Origin: Micromonospora chaiyaphumensis | Lineage (GTDB): Bacteria > Actinomycetota > Actinomycetes > Mycobacteriales > Micromonosporaceae | Direction of reading: 5' to 3' | DNA length: 64,000 bases | Assembly (NCBI RefSeq): GCF_900091435.1 | Contig: NZ_FMCS01000002.1 | Span: forward strand, 620,001-684,000 | The notes under the pieces: generated by a model | What the model was told of the DNA's origin: nothing | The model's database searches: none | The model's input: only the letters and a program-made list of their open reading frames with translations | Shown: piece by piece, positions 7,826 to 17,053 of the stretch | How positions within the stretch are numbered: the first letter of the stretch is position 1 | How the letters are laid out: every line of letters starts with the position of its first letter | Translations under genes and position numbers: made by a program

Positions 7826-10270
7826 GTGACTTCCGACGGCTCCAGCTCGGCGCGGTTGGCGCCGCGCCACGACCCGGAGCCGCCGTCCGCACCCACCGTG
7901 CCGGGACCGAGCGGCCCCGGACGGCCGCCGGGCGAGCTGCTGCGCCGGCTGCGCCTGCGGCACGCCACCGATCCGGTCACCCATGTCGAGCGGGTGCCGG
8001 CCCGGGCCGGCGAGCCGGCGCCGTGGCCGGACTGGGCGCCCGACGAGCTGCGGGCGGCGTTCGCGCGGCGCGGCGTGGTCGCGCCGTGGCGGCACCAGGC
8101 CGAGGCCGCCGAGCTGGCGTACGCGGGGAAGCACGTCGTGGTGGCCACCGGGACGGCGTCCGGCAAGTCGCTGGCGTACCAGCTCCCGGCGCTGGGCACC
8201 CTGCTCGCCGACCCGCGCGCCACGGTGCTCTACCTGGCCCCCACCAAGGCGCTCGCCGCCGACCAGCTCCGCGCCGTGGCCGGCCTCGAACTGGAGGGGG
8301 TACGCCCCGCCACCTACGACGGGGACACCCCGCGCACCGAGCGGGAGTGGATCCGCCGGCACTCCCGGTTCGTGCTGACCAACCCCGACATGCTGCACCG
8401 CGGCATCCTGCCCGGGCACGCGCACTGGTCGGGCTTCCTGCGCCGGCTCGCGTACGTGGTGGTCGACGAGTGCCACACCTACCGGGGCGTGTTCGGTTCG
8501 CACGTGGCGCACGTGCTGCGGCGGCTGCGCCGGCAGTGCGCGCGCTACGGGCGTACCCCGGTCTTCGTGCTGGCCTCCGCCACGTCGGGCGACCCGGCGA
8601 CGGCGGCCGGGCGGCTCACCGGCCTGCCCGTCGCGGCCGTCACCGAGGACACCTCGCCGCGCGGCGGGGTGACCTTCGCGCTCTGGGAGCCGCCGCTGCT
8701 CCCTGATCCTGTTTCTGGAGAGGTTTCCGACCTCGCTCCGGTCCGCCGCTCAGCGCTGCGGGAGACCGCGGACCTGCTCGCCGACAGCGTGATCGAGGGG
8801 GTACGCACGCTCGCCTTCGTCCGGTCCCGGCGCGGTGCCGAGGTGGTCGCCGCGAACACCCGGCGGGCGCTCGACGAGGCGGTGCCCGGGCTGGGCGACC
8901 GGGTGGCCGCCTACCGGGCCGGCTACCTGCGCGAGGAGCGCCGCGAGCTGGAACGCGCGCTGCTCACCGGCGACCTGCTCGGGCTCGCCTCCACCAACGC
9001 GCTGGAACTCGGCGTCGACCTGGTCGGGCTGGACGCCGTGCTGATCTGCGGCTGGCCGGGCACCCGCGCCTCGCTCTGGCAGCAGGCCGGCCGGGCGGGC
9101 CGCTCCGGCGACGAGGCCCTCGCGGTGCTGGTGGCGCGGGACGACCCGCTGGACACCTACCTGGTGCACCACCCCGAGGCGCTGTTCGGGCGGCCCGTCG
9201 AGGCGACCGTGCTCGACCCCGCCAACCCGTACGTGCTCGCGCCGCAGCTCGCCTGCGCCGCGCACGAGGCCCCGCTCACCCCGGCCGACCTGGAACTCTT
9301 CGGCGAGGGCGCCAAGGAGGCGGTCGACTCGCTGGTCGAGGCGGGGGCGCTGCGGCAGCGGCCCACCGGCTGGTACTGGCGGCACCGCGAGCGCCCCGAG
9401 GTCGACCTGCGCGGTGAGGGCGGGGCACCGGTCTGCGTGGTGGAGGAGTCCACCGGGCGCCTGCTCGGCACCGTCGACGGCGGCTCCTCGCACTTCCTGC
9501 TCCACACCGGCGCGGTCTACCTGCACCAGGGCGTGTCGTACGTGGTCGACTCGCTCGACCTGGCCGACGGGTGCGCCCTGGTGCACGCGGAGGAGCCGGA
9601 CTGGTCCACCCACGCCCGGGACGTCACCTCGCTGTCCGTGGTGTCCGTCCGGTCCTACGTGGACGCCGGGCCGGTCGGGCTCTTCCTCGGCGAGGTGGAC
9701 GTGACCAGCCAGGTCGTGTCCTACCAGCGGCGGCGCATCGCCACGGGCGAGGTCATCGACACCCGGCCGCTCGACCTGCCGGCGCGGGAACTGCGCACCG
9801 TCGCGGTCTGGTTCACCCTCTCGCCGGAGTCGCTGGCCGTGGCCGGCGTCGAGGCGGCGGACATCCCGGGCGCACTGCACGCCGCCGAGCACGCCGCGAT
9901 CGGCCTGCTGCCGCTGATGGCGACCTGCGACCGGTGGGACATCGGCGGGCTCTCCACCGCCCTGCACCCGGACACCGAGGCGCCCACCGTCTTCGTCTAC
10001 GACGGCCACCCGGGCGGGGCGGGTTTCGCCGAGCGGGCGTACGGGACGGCCACCGCCTGGCTGCGCGCCACCCGGGACGCGATCGCCGAGTGCGGGTGCG
10101 AGTCGGGCTGCCCGTCCTGCGTGCAGTCCCCGAAGTGCGGCAACGGCAACAACCCGCTGTCCAAGCCGGACGCGGTCAAGGTCCTCGACGTGGTCCTCGC
10201 CAACCTGGCGGCGGCCGAGGGCGGGCGCGGGGCGGTGCTGCCCCGGCAGGAGGGCCGCGCCGCGGACTGA
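7826..10270 (+). CDS. DEAD/DEAH-box ATP-dependent helicase with C-terminal DUF1998 (MrfA/Hrq1-like)
   Basis: Superfamily 2 helicase, 814 residues from the chosen start. Walker A is GTASGKS (Lys114), Walker B is DECH (residues 214-217), motif VI is [10 protein letters not shown]. The C-terminal DUF1998 region carries a cysteine cluster (Cys756, 758, 762, 765, 771), which binds metal in MrfA/YprA relatives known from DNA repair. The role here is inferred as repair or recombination; the substrate is unknown. The start is uncertain: GTG 7826 is used because it leaves a normal 134-base divergent gap to bldG, but GTG 7817 and ATG 7739 are in frame. A helicase divergent from bldG is conserved in actinobacteria. 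Confidence 0.92.
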   Translation: MTSDGSSSARLAPRHDPEPPSAPTVPGPSGPGRPPGELLRRLRLRHATDPVTHVERVPARAGEPAPWPDWAPDELRAAFARRGVVAPWRHQAEAAELAYAGKHVVVATGTASGKSLAYQLPALGTLLADPRATVLYLAPTKALAADQLRAVAGLELEGVRPATYDGDTPRTEREWIRRHSRFVLTNPDMLHRGILPGHAHWSGFLRRLAYVVVDECHTYRGVFGSHVAHVLRRLRRQCARYGRTPVFVLASATSGDPATAAGRLTGLPVAAVTEDTSPRGGVTFALWEPPLLPDPVSGEVSDLAPVRRSALRETADLLADSVIEGVRTLAFVRSRRGAEVVAANTRRALDEAVPGLGDRVAAYRAGYLREERRELERALLTGDLLGLASTNALELGVDLVGLDAVLICGWPGTRASLWQQAGRAGRSGDEALAVLVARDDPLDTYLVHHPEALFGRPVEATVLDPANPYVLAPQLACAAHEAPLTPADLELFGEGAKEAVDSLVEAGALRQRPTGWYWRHRERPEVDLRGEGGAPVCVVEESTGRLLGTVDGGSSHFLLHTGAVYLHQGVSYVVDSLDLADGCALVHAEEPDWSTHARDVTSLSVVSVRSYVDAGPVGLFLGEVDVTSQVVSYQRRRIATGEVIDTRPLDLPARELRTVAVWFTLSPESLAVAGVEAADIPGALHAAEHAAIGLLPLMATCDRWDIGGLSTALHPDTEAPTVFVYDGHPGGAGFAERAYGTATAWLRATRDAIAECGCESGCPSCVQSPKCGNGNNPLSKPDAVKVLDVVLANLAAAEGGRGAVLPRQEGRAAD

Positions 10271-10372
10271 CCTCCTGCTTGGTGGGACGGGTGCATGAGT
10301 GGGGCGGCATCGGGGCATTGATGCATGGGAGCGCTTCCATATCCCGAGATCCTTCGCGCCGGAGGTACCGCC

Positions 10373-10579
10373 GTGGCCGACACGATCGCCGAGACCGTCG
10401 ACCTGCTCTACACGATCGACCAGGAGAACCTCACCCCCGACCAGCAGATCGCGCTGGGCACCGCGCTGGCCAGCCTCGCGCAGGCGGAGCGCCTGGACCA
10501 GATCAACGAGCGCCTGCGCGGCATCCACCAGGTGCTCAACGCCTGGGCCATGAAGGCGACCGTCGACGGCGGCCGATGA
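10373..10579 (+). CDS. Small hypothetical protein, 68 aa
   Basis: A short helical protein with a leucine/alanine/glutamine-rich amphipathic pattern and no signal peptide or membrane segment. No family recognised. It is supported by a near-ideal ribosome site (GGAGG at 10361-10365, 7 bases before the GTG at 10373) and by coding-like composition. It lies between the helicase and the LURP-one gene on the same strand, with about 100-120 bases on each side, so it may have its own promoter. An ATG at 10325 in the same frame lacks a ribosome site. Confidence 0.7.
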   Translation: MADTIAETVDLLYTIDQENLTPDQQIALGTALASLAQAERLDQINERLRGIHQVLNAWAMKATVDGGR

Positions 10580-10700
10580 CCGTCCGGGTCGGCGGGTGGA
10601 CGGCGGTCGATCGGATCACCGGGCGGCACGGGCCGGGCGCGGGCGGACGGTGACGGTGGGGTTGTGCGAGACTCCGGCGTTACCTCTTCAAGGAGACCAG

Positions 10701-11279
10701 ATGCAGCTCGACAGCTTGCAGGCCCAGCAGCGGTTCATCGTCCGGCAGCGGATCCGGATGATGGTCAACCAGTACGAGGTCCACTCGGTGGCGCCGGACG
10801 GCTCGGAGGGTGGGCTGCTCGCGTTCGCGCAGCAGAAGCGGCTCGCGTTCAAGGAGCAGGTGACCATCTACACCGACGACTCGAAGCAGTACCCCCTGCT
10901 CGGCTTCAAGGCCCGGCAGCGCCTCGACCTCGGCGCCACGTACGACGTGACCGACCACGCCGGCACCCCCATCGGCCTGTTCCGCAAGGACTTCGCCCAG
11001 TCGCTGCTGCGCTCCACCTGGCACGTCGAGCAGGCCGGCCTGCCGCAGATCACCGGGCAGGAGCGCAGCCTGCCGGTGGCCCTGCTGCGCCGCTTCGTCG
11101 ACTCGCTCTCCTGGCTGCCCTACCACTTCGACTTCGTGGCGAACGGCCAGCCGGTGTTCTCGGTCGACAAGAAGTGGGGCCTCCGCGACCGGTACGTGGT
11201 CGACATCCACCACCCGCAGATCGACCGCCGGGTGGTCATCGCCATGGCGGTCGGCCTGGACGCCCTCCAGTCCCGCTGA
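10701..11279 (+). CDS. LURP-one-related / scramblase-like protein
   Basis: A 192-residue protein with the LURP-one-related (Tubby C-terminal-like) beta-barrel pattern: repeated short strands such as QRFIVRQRIRMMVNQYEV near the start, then IYTDDSKQYPLLGFKARQ, and a closing VVDIHHPQIDRRVVIAMAVGLDAL segment. Bacterial members are small, often membrane-associated and functionally uncharacterised. The ATG at 10701 follows AAGGAG at proper spacing. It ends 117 bases before the convergent Tad operon with a shared hairpin between. The family call is good; no biochemical role can be given. Confidence 0.85.
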   Translation: MQLDSLQAQQRFIVRQRIRMMVNQYEVHSVAPDGSEGGLLAFAQQKRLAFKEQVTIYTDDSKQYPLLGFKARQRLDLGATYDVTDHAGTPIGLFRKDFAQSLLRSTWHVEQAGLPQITGQERSLPVALLRRFVDSLSWLPYHFDFVANGQPVFSVDKKWGLRDRYVVDIHHPQIDRRVVIAMAVGLDALQSR

Positions 11280-11311
11280 CGCGGAAAGTTCAGCCGGCAC
11301 CGATCGACGCG

Positions 11312-11350
11312 GCCGGTGTCGAGGCGGTGGTCTGCCGTCCCGACACCGGC
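11312..11350. terminator. Bidirectional terminator between LURP-one gene and Tad operon
   Basis: A 10-bp perfect inverted repeat (11312-11321 with 11341-11350) around a 19-base loop that can itself pair. It lies between convergent genes, so it could end transcription from both sides. Confidence 0.5.
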
Positions 11351-11396
11351 TGCGGTTGTCATTGCCGCGCGGGCCACCCTGCACCGTCCGCGCTCG

Positions 11397-11882
11397 TCAG
11401 CCTCGGCTCGGGCCGGCCCGGGAGGTCGCGGTCGCCGCGCGGGCGAGCCAGGGCAGCGGAGCGACCGTCACCTCCGTCGTCACGACGACGTCGAGACCGT
11501 CGAGCCGGCAGGCGGTGAGCCGGCCGCCGTTGGCCGCCGCCAGGTCGGCGGCCCGTCCACACGCCGCCTCGGCGCCTTCGAGGGCCCCGGCGGCGCCGGC
11601 GAGAGCCCCGAAGTCTGCGGCGTTCCGGGCCTGGTGACGCGCGCACCGGGCCGCGCCGAGCGCGGCGCCGAGGAGCCCGACCAGCACGAGCACCAGCCCC
11701 ACCGCGAGCAGGCACACGGTCGCCCCGCCGCGATCGGCGGCCGGGCTTCCCCGCCCGTCGACCACCCTTCCAGCCCGGTCCGCCCACCGGCCTCGTCCGC
11801 ACCCGTGAGCAGGCGAGCGGGGTGGAGGACTCGGTGCGCAGCGGCCCGGACGGGCCCGGCGGATCCCGCCGCACGGGGTCAC
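11397..11882 (-). CDS. TadE-like pilus-assembly membrane protein (Rv3654c type), last Tad gene
   Basis: A small membrane protein with one strong N-terminal hydrophobic segment (VCLLAVGLVLVLVGLLGAAL), then QARNAADFGALAGAAGAL, the Ala-rich helix typical of TadE/Rv3654c pseudopilin-like proteins, and a short C-terminal domain with one Cys pair. It is probably a minor pilin or assembly factor of the Tad pilus. The GTG at 11882 overlaps the tadE stop as GTGA, as at other junctions here, and gives 161 residues with a long Arg/Pro-rich leader. A GTG at 11765 would give 122 residues. The start is therefore unsettled, the gene itself is not. Confidence 0.78.
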   Translation of the reverse strand: MTPCGGIRRARPGRCAPSPPPRSPAHGCGRGRWADRAGRVVDGRGSPAADRGGATVCLLAVGLVLVLVGLLGAALGAARCARHQARNAADFGALAGAAGALEGAEAACGRAADLAAANGGRLTACRLDGLDVVVTTEVTVAPLPWLARAATATSRAGPSRG

Positions 11883-12337
11883 GGGTGCGGCCCCGGCGTG
11901 CCGGGTTCGACGGCGGCCACCGCGGTGCCCGACACGGTGAGCCGGGGCAGGCGGGCGCCGAAGCTCCGGACCGGCGCCCGCACGGTGACGATGACGCGGT
12001 CGCCCACCACGGTCACGGCGATGTCCGCGCCGGCCGGGGCGTACCGGGAGCCGGCCGCCGATCCGGGTTCGCCCCGCGCGGCGGCGAGCGCCGCCTCCCG
12101 GGCCGCGTCGAGACAGCCGGCCCGCGTCGTGACCGCGTCGACCGCCGTGAGACCGGCGAAGAGGAGAAGCATCAGCGCCGGCAGGCCGGCCGCCAGCTCG
12201 GCCGTGAACGAGCCCCGCTCCCGGGCACCCCAGGGTCGGCGCCCGTCGGGCCGTTCCCGACGCCCGCGATCCGCTGCGCTTGACGGGCAGCCCTGGTCGG
12301 GACCGGGTCGGCGGCCGACCCACCGGCGGCGGGTCAC
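11879..12337 (-). CDS. TadE family pseudopilin (Rv3655c type)
   Basis: A 152-residue TadE-like protein. After a basic 42-residue leader comes the conserved GSFTAELAAGLPALMLLLF segment (glycine, Phe+2, Glu+5), which is the pseudopilin-type processing and membrane-insertion motif. The rest is extracytoplasmic. It should form part of the Tad/Flp pilus fibre or its base. The GTG at 12337 overlaps the stop of the DUF4244 gene as GTGA, so translation is probably coupled. Confidence 0.85.
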   Translation of the reverse strand: MTRRRWVGRRPGPDQGCPSSAADRGRRERPDGRRPWGARERGSFTAELAAGLPALMLLLFAGLTAVDAVTTRAGCLDAAREAALAAARGEPGSAAGSRYAPAGADIAVTVVGDRVIVTVRAPVRSFGARLPRLTVSGTAVAAVEPGTPGPHP

Positions 12338-12501
12338 TTCAAGGCCCGGTCGATGACGGCGGTGAGCGCCGACTGCACGTTGCCGGAGGTGAGCACCTTC
12401 AGCAGGATCCCGGCGAAGGCGACCGCGGCGAGGGTGCCGACGGCGTACTCGGCCGTGTTCATCCCGGCGTCGCCGCGCAGGCGGGTGAGGAGTTTGCGCA
12501 T
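12334..12501 (-). CDS. DUF4244 protein, probable Flp-like pilin (Rv3656c type)
   Basis: A 55-residue protein: short basic head MRKLLTRLRGDAG, then MNTAEYAVGTLAAVAFAGILLK, a pseudopilin-like helix with Glu five residues into the segment, as in Flp pilins. DUF4244 proteins hold this place in actinobacterial Tad operons and are the likely major pilin subunit (inference from family and position). The ATG at 12501 has a clear AAGGGAG ribosome site, which fits high expression within the operon. Confidence 0.87.
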   Translation of the reverse strand: MRKLLTRLRGDAGMNTAEYAVGTLAAVAFAGILLKVLTSGNVQSALTAVIDRALK

Positions 12502-12524
12502 GTCGTACTCCCTTTCCTCGGGTT

Positions 12525-13259
12525 TCACAGCACGTCGCCCAGGACGGCGACGATCACCGGCACCAGACCGGCGAGAATGAAGGCGGGCAGGAAACAGAGC
12601 CCGAGCGGCAGCACGATGAGCACCCCGGCCCGCCGGGCGGCGGCCTCGGCCGCGGTCGAGCGGTCGGACCGCAGGTCGTCGGCGAGCCGGGTGAGCGCGC
12701 CGGCCAGCGCGGCACCGCTGCGCGACGACCGGATCGCGCCGGTCACCAGGGGCTCCGCACCGGGCACGGGTCGCAGGTGGTCCCACGCCTCCGCCGCCGT
12801 GCCGCCGAGTTCCAGCGTCCGCCCGACCCGGCCGAGCCGGTCGGCGAGCGGTCCGCCGAGTGCCTCGGCCACCGCCAGCACCGAACGGTCCACCGGTGCG
12901 CCGGCCCGGAGCGCGGCGGCCAGCAGGTCGGCGGCGAGGGGCAGGTCGGCGGTCTCCCGGAGCCGCCGGTCGCGGACGGCCCGTGGCTCGACCCGGCGCA
13001 GCAGGCGGTCGGCGGCCGTCCCGGCCACGGCGCCGACGAGCAGCCCCGGCCAGCCGCCCACCACGACAAGTGCGGCGACCCCCGCCAGGCCCGCGCCGAG
13101 GCGGATCCGGTCCGGCCACCAGGACGGGCGGCTCCGCTCCGCCCGGCGGGTGAGCGCCAGGACGCGCAGCCGCCGTGCCGGACGGGCTGCCGGACCGGGG
13201 GCGACCAGGAGCAACGCCGCCGCGCCCAGGCAGGCCGCGGCCACCACCGGCCGCGACAT
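12525..13259 (-). CDS. tadC: Tad pilus inner-membrane platform protein TadC (type II secretion F domain)
   Basis: A 244-residue integral membrane protein with N-terminal hydrophobic segments (about 4-22 and 50-75), a cytoplasmic T2SSF domain (ADLPLAADLLAAALRAGAPV, then SSRSGAALAGALTRLADDLR), and C-terminal membrane segments with VLIVLPLGLCFLPAFILAGLVP. It pairs with TadB to form the platform on which the TadA ATPase acts. The ATG at 13259 shares a base with the tadB stop (TGATG). Confidence 0.87.
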   Translation of the reverse strand: MSRPVVAAACLGAAALLLVAPGPAARPARRLRVLALTRRAERSRPSWWPDRIRLGAGLAGVAALVVVGGWPGLLVGAVAGTAADRLLRRVEPRAVRDRRLRETADLPLAADLLAAALRAGAPVDRSVLAVAEALGGPLADRLGRVGRTLELGGTAAEAWDHLRPVPGAEPLVTGAIRSSRSGAALAGALTRLADDLRSDRSTAAEAAARRAGVLIVLPLGLCFLPAFILAGLVPVIVAVLGDVL

Positions 13260-14461
13260 CAGGCGGCCCGCCCAGGGGCAGCGCCCAGCCGCTCCGCCCA
13301 CAACAGCCCGCCGATCTGCAACGCGACGGCCGCGACGGCGCTGCCGCCGCCGACCGGGGTGTGCAGGAGCACCGCCACCGGGTCGACACCGATGGCGTAG
13401 CCCAGCCCGATCCCGCCGACCGGTAGCGCGGCGAGCAGCCAGGCCGTCGCCCGGGCGCCGGCCGCCTGCGCGGCTGCCGCGGCCAGACCCCGGTCCGCCG
13501 CCCGGGCGTCGGCCTCGACCCGTTCGAGCAGGTCGGCCAGGGGCGCCCCGGTGCGGTCGGCCAGCCGCACGGCGGCCTGTGCCAGCCGGGCGGCGCGCCG
13601 CGAGCCGTCGCCGAGCCCGCCAGCCGGAAATCCGGCCCGCACATCAGCGCCGAGCGCACCGCCCTCCGGCAGCACGGCCTGCACATCGGCGGCGATCGCG
13701 CCGCCCGCCGGCAGTCCGGCCCGGAGGTCGGCGGCGAGCGCGCCGAGTTGGTCCAGGTCGCGGCGGTGGGCCAGGTCGGCGGCCTGGCGGGCCCGCCGGC
13801 GCAGCACCGCCCGGGCCGCGAGCGTGCCGTACGCGGCCAGCACCAACGCGGCCACCGGACCGCCGAGCAGCCCTCCGGCCCCGGCACTGACCACGGCCGC
13901 CGCCGTCAGGACGGGTCGCCCGGAGAGCGGCGCATGAGCGGCAGGACCGGACGGCGTCGGTTCGGATGTCGATGCGGTTGCACCCGATCCCCGGAACCGG
14001 AGCGCGGCGGCCAGCCGGAGAGCGCGATCGACGGTGAAGGCGGCAGACGGCTGACGTGCGTCATCGGCGGGGGCCGTAGCAGTTGCTGCCCGCGACCCCG
14101 GTGTGCGATCGGCGGGTAGCTGAGCTGCGGCCCGCCTGGACCGGGGCTCACCGGTGGAGACGAGCCCGGATGTCGGGCGGGTCGGGTCCCGGCGCCCCGG
14201 CGGGCGGCCGGGAGGGGGACGGTCGGCGGGAGGTCCGAGCAGCGTCGCGGGGCGGCGGAAGACGCTGGGGTGGGGCAGGCGCACCCTCGGTCCAGGCCCC
14301 GCACCGGGGCGTGCGTGCAGCGGTCGGATGGCACCCTGGCCGGGAAGGCCGCCCAGGTCGAGGACGGTGTGCCGCCGGGCCCGGGCGGCGCGTACCGGCC
14401 AGGCGATCGCCGCCGCCGCGCCGGCCAGGAGCACGGCCGCCAGCCACACCTGGCCGGTCAC
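13259..14461 (-). CDS. tadB: Tad pilus inner-membrane platform protein TadB (type II secretion F domain)
   Basis: A 400-residue membrane protein. It has one N-terminal membrane segment (WLAAVLLAGAAAAIAW), a long Pro/Arg-rich low-complexity linker (about residues 30-160), a second hydrophobic pair (VLTAAAVVSAGAGGLLGGPV), then the T2SSF domain and C-terminal hydrophobic segments. TadB and TadC form the assembly platform. The linker is unusually long and looks disordered. The GTG at 14461 overlaps the tadA stop as GTGA. Confidence 0.85.
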   Translation of the reverse strand: MTGQVWLAAVLLAGAAAAIAWPVRAARARRHTVLDLGGLPGQGAIRPLHARPGAGPGPRVRLPHPSVFRRPATLLGPPADRPPPGRPPGRRDPTRPTSGLVSTGEPRSRRAAAQLPADRTPGSRAATATAPADDARQPSAAFTVDRALRLAAALRFRGSGATASTSEPTPSGPAAHAPLSGRPVLTAAAVVSAGAGGLLGGPVAALVLAAYGTLAARAVLRRRARQAADLAHRRDLDQLGALAADLRAGLPAGGAIAADVQAVLPEGGALGADVRAGFPAGGLGDGSRRAARLAQAAVRLADRTGAPLADLLERVEADARAADRGLAAAAAQAAGARATAWLLAALPVGGIGLGYAIGVDPVAVLLHTPVGGGSAVAAVALQIGGLLWAERLGAAPGRAA

Positions 14462-15669
14462 GACGGGTCCGCCGAGCCGGGCCACGGAGCACTGAGGATC
14501 GGCGGCACGGCCACGCCCCGCTCGCGGAGCAGGGCGCCGAGCGGCCGGGCGGCGAGGCCGAGGCCGCGCCCGCGTATCCAGGCGGGGACCACGGTGACCA
14601 CCCGGTCGGGCCCCTCGGGGAGGAGCAGGCCGACCGACTCCAGCACCCGGCCCTCGGTGGTCCGCCGGACCTGGAGGAGGACCTGGAGCGCGGCGGCGAC
14701 CTGGGCGTGCAGGGCGGCCCGGGGCAGGCCGCCGAGCATCCCGAGCGCCTCCAGCCGGGCCGGTACGTCCGTCGGGGCGTTGGCGTGCAGCGTCCCGGCT
14801 CCACCGTCGTGGCCGGTGTTCAACGCGGCGAGCAGGTCGACCACCTCGGCGCCCCGGCACTCGCCCACCACCAGCCGGTCCGGCCGCATCCGCAGCGCCT
14901 GACGGACCAGGTCGCTCAGCCCGACCGCTCCGACGCCCTCCACGTTGGACGTGCGCGCCTGGAGGCCGATCACGTGCGGGTGCACGGGCCGCAGCTCGGC
15001 CGCGTCCTCCACCAGCACGATCCGCTCGGTCGCCGGCACGAGCCCGAGCAGCGTGTTGAGCAGGGTGGTCTTGCCGGAGCCGGTGCCGCCGGTCACCAGG
15101 TAGGCCAGGCGGGCCGCCACCACGGCGGCGAGCAGCGGGGCGACCGGCCGGGGCACGGTGCCCTGCCGGACCAGCTCGTCGAGGGTGAACGGCCGCTGCC
15201 GGAAGGTGCGCAGCGACAGGTAGGGCCCGTCGGTCGCCACCGGTGGCAGCACGGCGTGCAGCCGGGTGCCGTCGGGCAGGCGGGCGTCGGCGTACGGGGA
15301 GGCGTCGTCCAGCCGGCGCCCGGCGGCGGCGGTGAGGCGCTGGGCCAGCCGGCGTACGTCGTCGACCGTGCCGAGCGGCACGGCCACCTGGTGCAGCCCC
15401 CGCCCCCGGTCGACCCAGACCCGGGTGCCGTTCACGAGCACGTCGGTGACCTGCGGGTCGGCCAGCAGCGGCGCGAGCGGGCCGGCGCCGACGAGATCGT
15501 GGTGGACCCGGTCGGCGATCCGGAGCAGGGCGGTGTCCCCGAGCACGGCGGCGTCCGGCTCGGCGCGTACGGCGGAGACGATGGCCGCGGGGGTGACCGG
15601 CGTGGCCTCGGCGGCGAACCGGTGCCGGACGCGGGCCGCCAGGTCACCGGAGTCGGCCGGGCCGCTCAC
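14458..15669 (-). CDS. tadA: Tad pilus assembly ATPase TadA (type II/IV secretion ATPase)
   Basis: A 403-residue secretion ATPase that powers pilus assembly. An N-terminal domain leads into LLADPQVTDVLVNG, typical of CpaF/TadA. Walker A is GGTGSGKTT (Lys200), the Asp-box region is VLVEDAAELRP, and Walker B is RPDRLVVGECRG, with GHDGGAGTLHANAP after it. All catalytic motifs are intact. The GTG at 15669 overlaps the ssd stop as GTGA. CpaF-type family and operon context are secure. Confidence 0.94.
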   Translation of the reverse strand: MSGPADSGDLAARVRHRFAAEATPVTPAAIVSAVRAEPDAAVLGDTALLRIADRVHHDLVGAGPLAPLLADPQVTDVLVNGTRVWVDRGRGLHQVAVPLGTVDDVRRLAQRLTAAAGRRLDDASPYADARLPDGTRLHAVLPPVATDGPYLSLRTFRQRPFTLDELVRQGTVPRPVAPLLAAVVAARLAYLVTGGTGSGKTTLLNTLLGLVPATERIVLVEDAAELRPVHPHVIGLQARTSNVEGVGAVGLSDLVRQALRMRPDRLVVGECRGAEVVDLLAALNTGHDGGAGTLHANAPTDVPARLEALGMLGGLPRAALHAQVAAALQVLLQVRRTTEGRVLESVGLLLPEGPDRVVTVVPAWIRGRGLGLAARPLGALLRERGVAVPPILSAPWPGSADPS

Positions 15670-16769
15670 GCCGCACCCGCGGCGGGCGCGTCGGTCAGCT
15701 CGTCCAGGAGCCGCTGGCAGAGCACGGCGAGCGGGCCCTTCCCGGTGGCGGCCGGCGCCTCGCCCCGTTCCAGCCCCCGGCCGAGTCCCGGCTCGGGCCG
15801 GAGCGTGCCGGCGAGCGGCAACCCGAGCGCGCGGGCCACCTCGCCCGCCTTGAGCCGGCCCGGGGAGGGGCCCCGCACGATCACCGCCAGGTCGGCGCAG
15901 TGCGGGCCGGCCACGGCGACCACCCGGGCCGCGGCGGCGGTGGCCCGCAGCTCCGCCGGGACGACGACCAGCGCCCGGTCGGCCGCCTGGAGGGCCACCA
16001 CGGCCGCGTCGTCCAGGTGCCGGGGCAGGTCGAGGACGACCACGTCGCGACCCCGGCGGGCGGCGTCGACGGTGGCGGCCATCGCCTCGGCCGGCAGGTG
16101 GCGGAGGGCGCCCCGGTCCCAGGAGAGGACGACCAGGTCGCCACGGCTGGGCAGGGCCCGGACCAGCGACGGCGGGTCCACCCGGCCGTCGGTGCCGGCG
16201 AGGCCGGGCCAGCGCAGCCCTTCGAGCTGCTCCCAGCCGAGTACGAGGTCCAGGCCGCCGCCGAGCGGGTCGGCGTCCACCAGGAGGGTGCGCAGCCGGG
16301 CCCGGGCCGCGGTGACGGCGAGGCCCCCGGCCAGCACGCTGGCCCCGGCGCCGCCCCGCCCGCCGAGCACCGCCACCACGCGGGCCGGGCCGGCACCGGG
16401 CGGCTCGCCCACGCACTCGGCGAACCGGTCGACCAGCCACGGCTCGGCGGCGGGCAGCGTGGCGACGTGCTCGGCGCCGATCAGCTCGGCGACCTGCGTA
16501 CCCGGATCGAGCTGGCCGGAGCGACCCACCAGCACCGTGCGGGGCCGGCGCGGCAGGCGGGCCCGCAGGCAGGCCTGCGCCTGGTCGGCGCCGACCAGCA
16601 CCAGCGGCGCCGGCGTCCAGCGGGCCCGGGCGGCGGCGGGATCGGCCGCCAGCTCGACCTCGGTGCCGCCCGCAGCGGCGAGCCGCAGCAGCTCGTCGAG
16701 GAGGTCGCCGTCGGCGGTGACGAGCAGGGGCAGCCGGCGGAACGGCGGCAGCGGGGTACGGGGCGGCAT
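15666..16769 (-). CDS. ssd: Septum-site-determining-like protein Ssd / CpaE-TadZ-type ATPase
   Basis: A 367-residue MinD/ParA-superfamily protein, first gene of the Tad operon. An N-terminal receiver-like region (1-130) precedes a deviant Walker A, GGRGGAGAS (about 134-142), which lacks the usual lysine. The LLVDADPLGGGLDLVLG and DVVVLDLPRHLDD segments follow. In M. tuberculosis the counterpart Ssd (Rv3660c) has been linked to septum regulation; TadZ/CpaE proteins localise pili to poles. The absent P-loop lysine suggests weak or no ATP hydrolysis. The ATG at 16769 follows TGGAGG. Confidence 0.87.
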   Translation of the reverse strand: MPPRTPLPPFRRLPLLVTADGDLLDELLRLAAAGGTEVELAADPAAARARWTPAPLVLVGADQAQACLRARLPRRPRTVLVGRSGQLDPGTQVAELIGAEHVATLPAAEPWLVDRFAECVGEPPGAGPARVVAVLGGRGGAGASVLAGGLAVTAARARLRTLLVDADPLGGGLDLVLGWEQLEGLRWPGLAGTDGRVDPPSLVRALPSRGDLVVLSWDRGALRHLPAEAMAATVDAARRGRDVVVLDLPRHLDDAAVVALQAADRALVVVPAELRATAAAARVVAVAGPHCADLAVIVRGPSPGRLKAGEVARALGLPLAGTLRPEPGLGRGLERGEAPAATGKGPLAVLCQRLLDELTDAPAAGAA

Positions 16770-16851
16770 GGCGGCCTCCAGCGGTCGGACTCGGACGTGC
16801 CGCGGAGCAGCCTGCCGCCGGGCCCACCGGGCAACCGCCCGCCACCACCTC

Positions 16852-16882
16852 CCCTGTGGACGGCGACGACCGTTGTGGACAA
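16852..16882 (-). promoter_or_regulatory. Two DnaA-box-like sites upstream of ssd
   Basis: The minus strand reads TTGTCCACA at 16874-16882, an exact actinomycete DnaA-box consensus, with a weaker copy (CCGTCCACA, 7 of 9) about 22 bases away near 16852. They lie in the 223-base leader between the ssd start and the previous terminator. Binding is untested and a chance match is possible. Confidence 0.3.
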
Positions 16883-16992
16883 CCCCCGGCCGCCGGATCG
16901 ATCTGCTATGGCGACGGGAGCCTGCCGCGATCCGCGTCCACCCTTGATCGCACCTCGATCGTGCCCCTGTCCCGGTCCTGACCTACCCGCAG

Positions 16993-17028
16993 GCGGGCGA
17001 CCGGACCCACCATGGTCCGGCCGCCCGC
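16993..17028 (-). terminator. Terminator after the CU044_5270 gene
   Basis: A 15-bp stem with one mismatch (16993-17007 with 17014-17028) and a 6-base loop, 25 bases past the stop of the membrane protein gene on the minus strand. It closes the sigma-factor operon before the ssd leader. Confidence 0.7.
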
Positions 17029-17053
17029 CCACGCGGGGACCGCCGCCGTACGG

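Noticed and set aside
16852..16882. Replication origin
   Set aside because: Only two box-like sites, no dnaA/dnaN neighbours and no AT-rich unwinding region.
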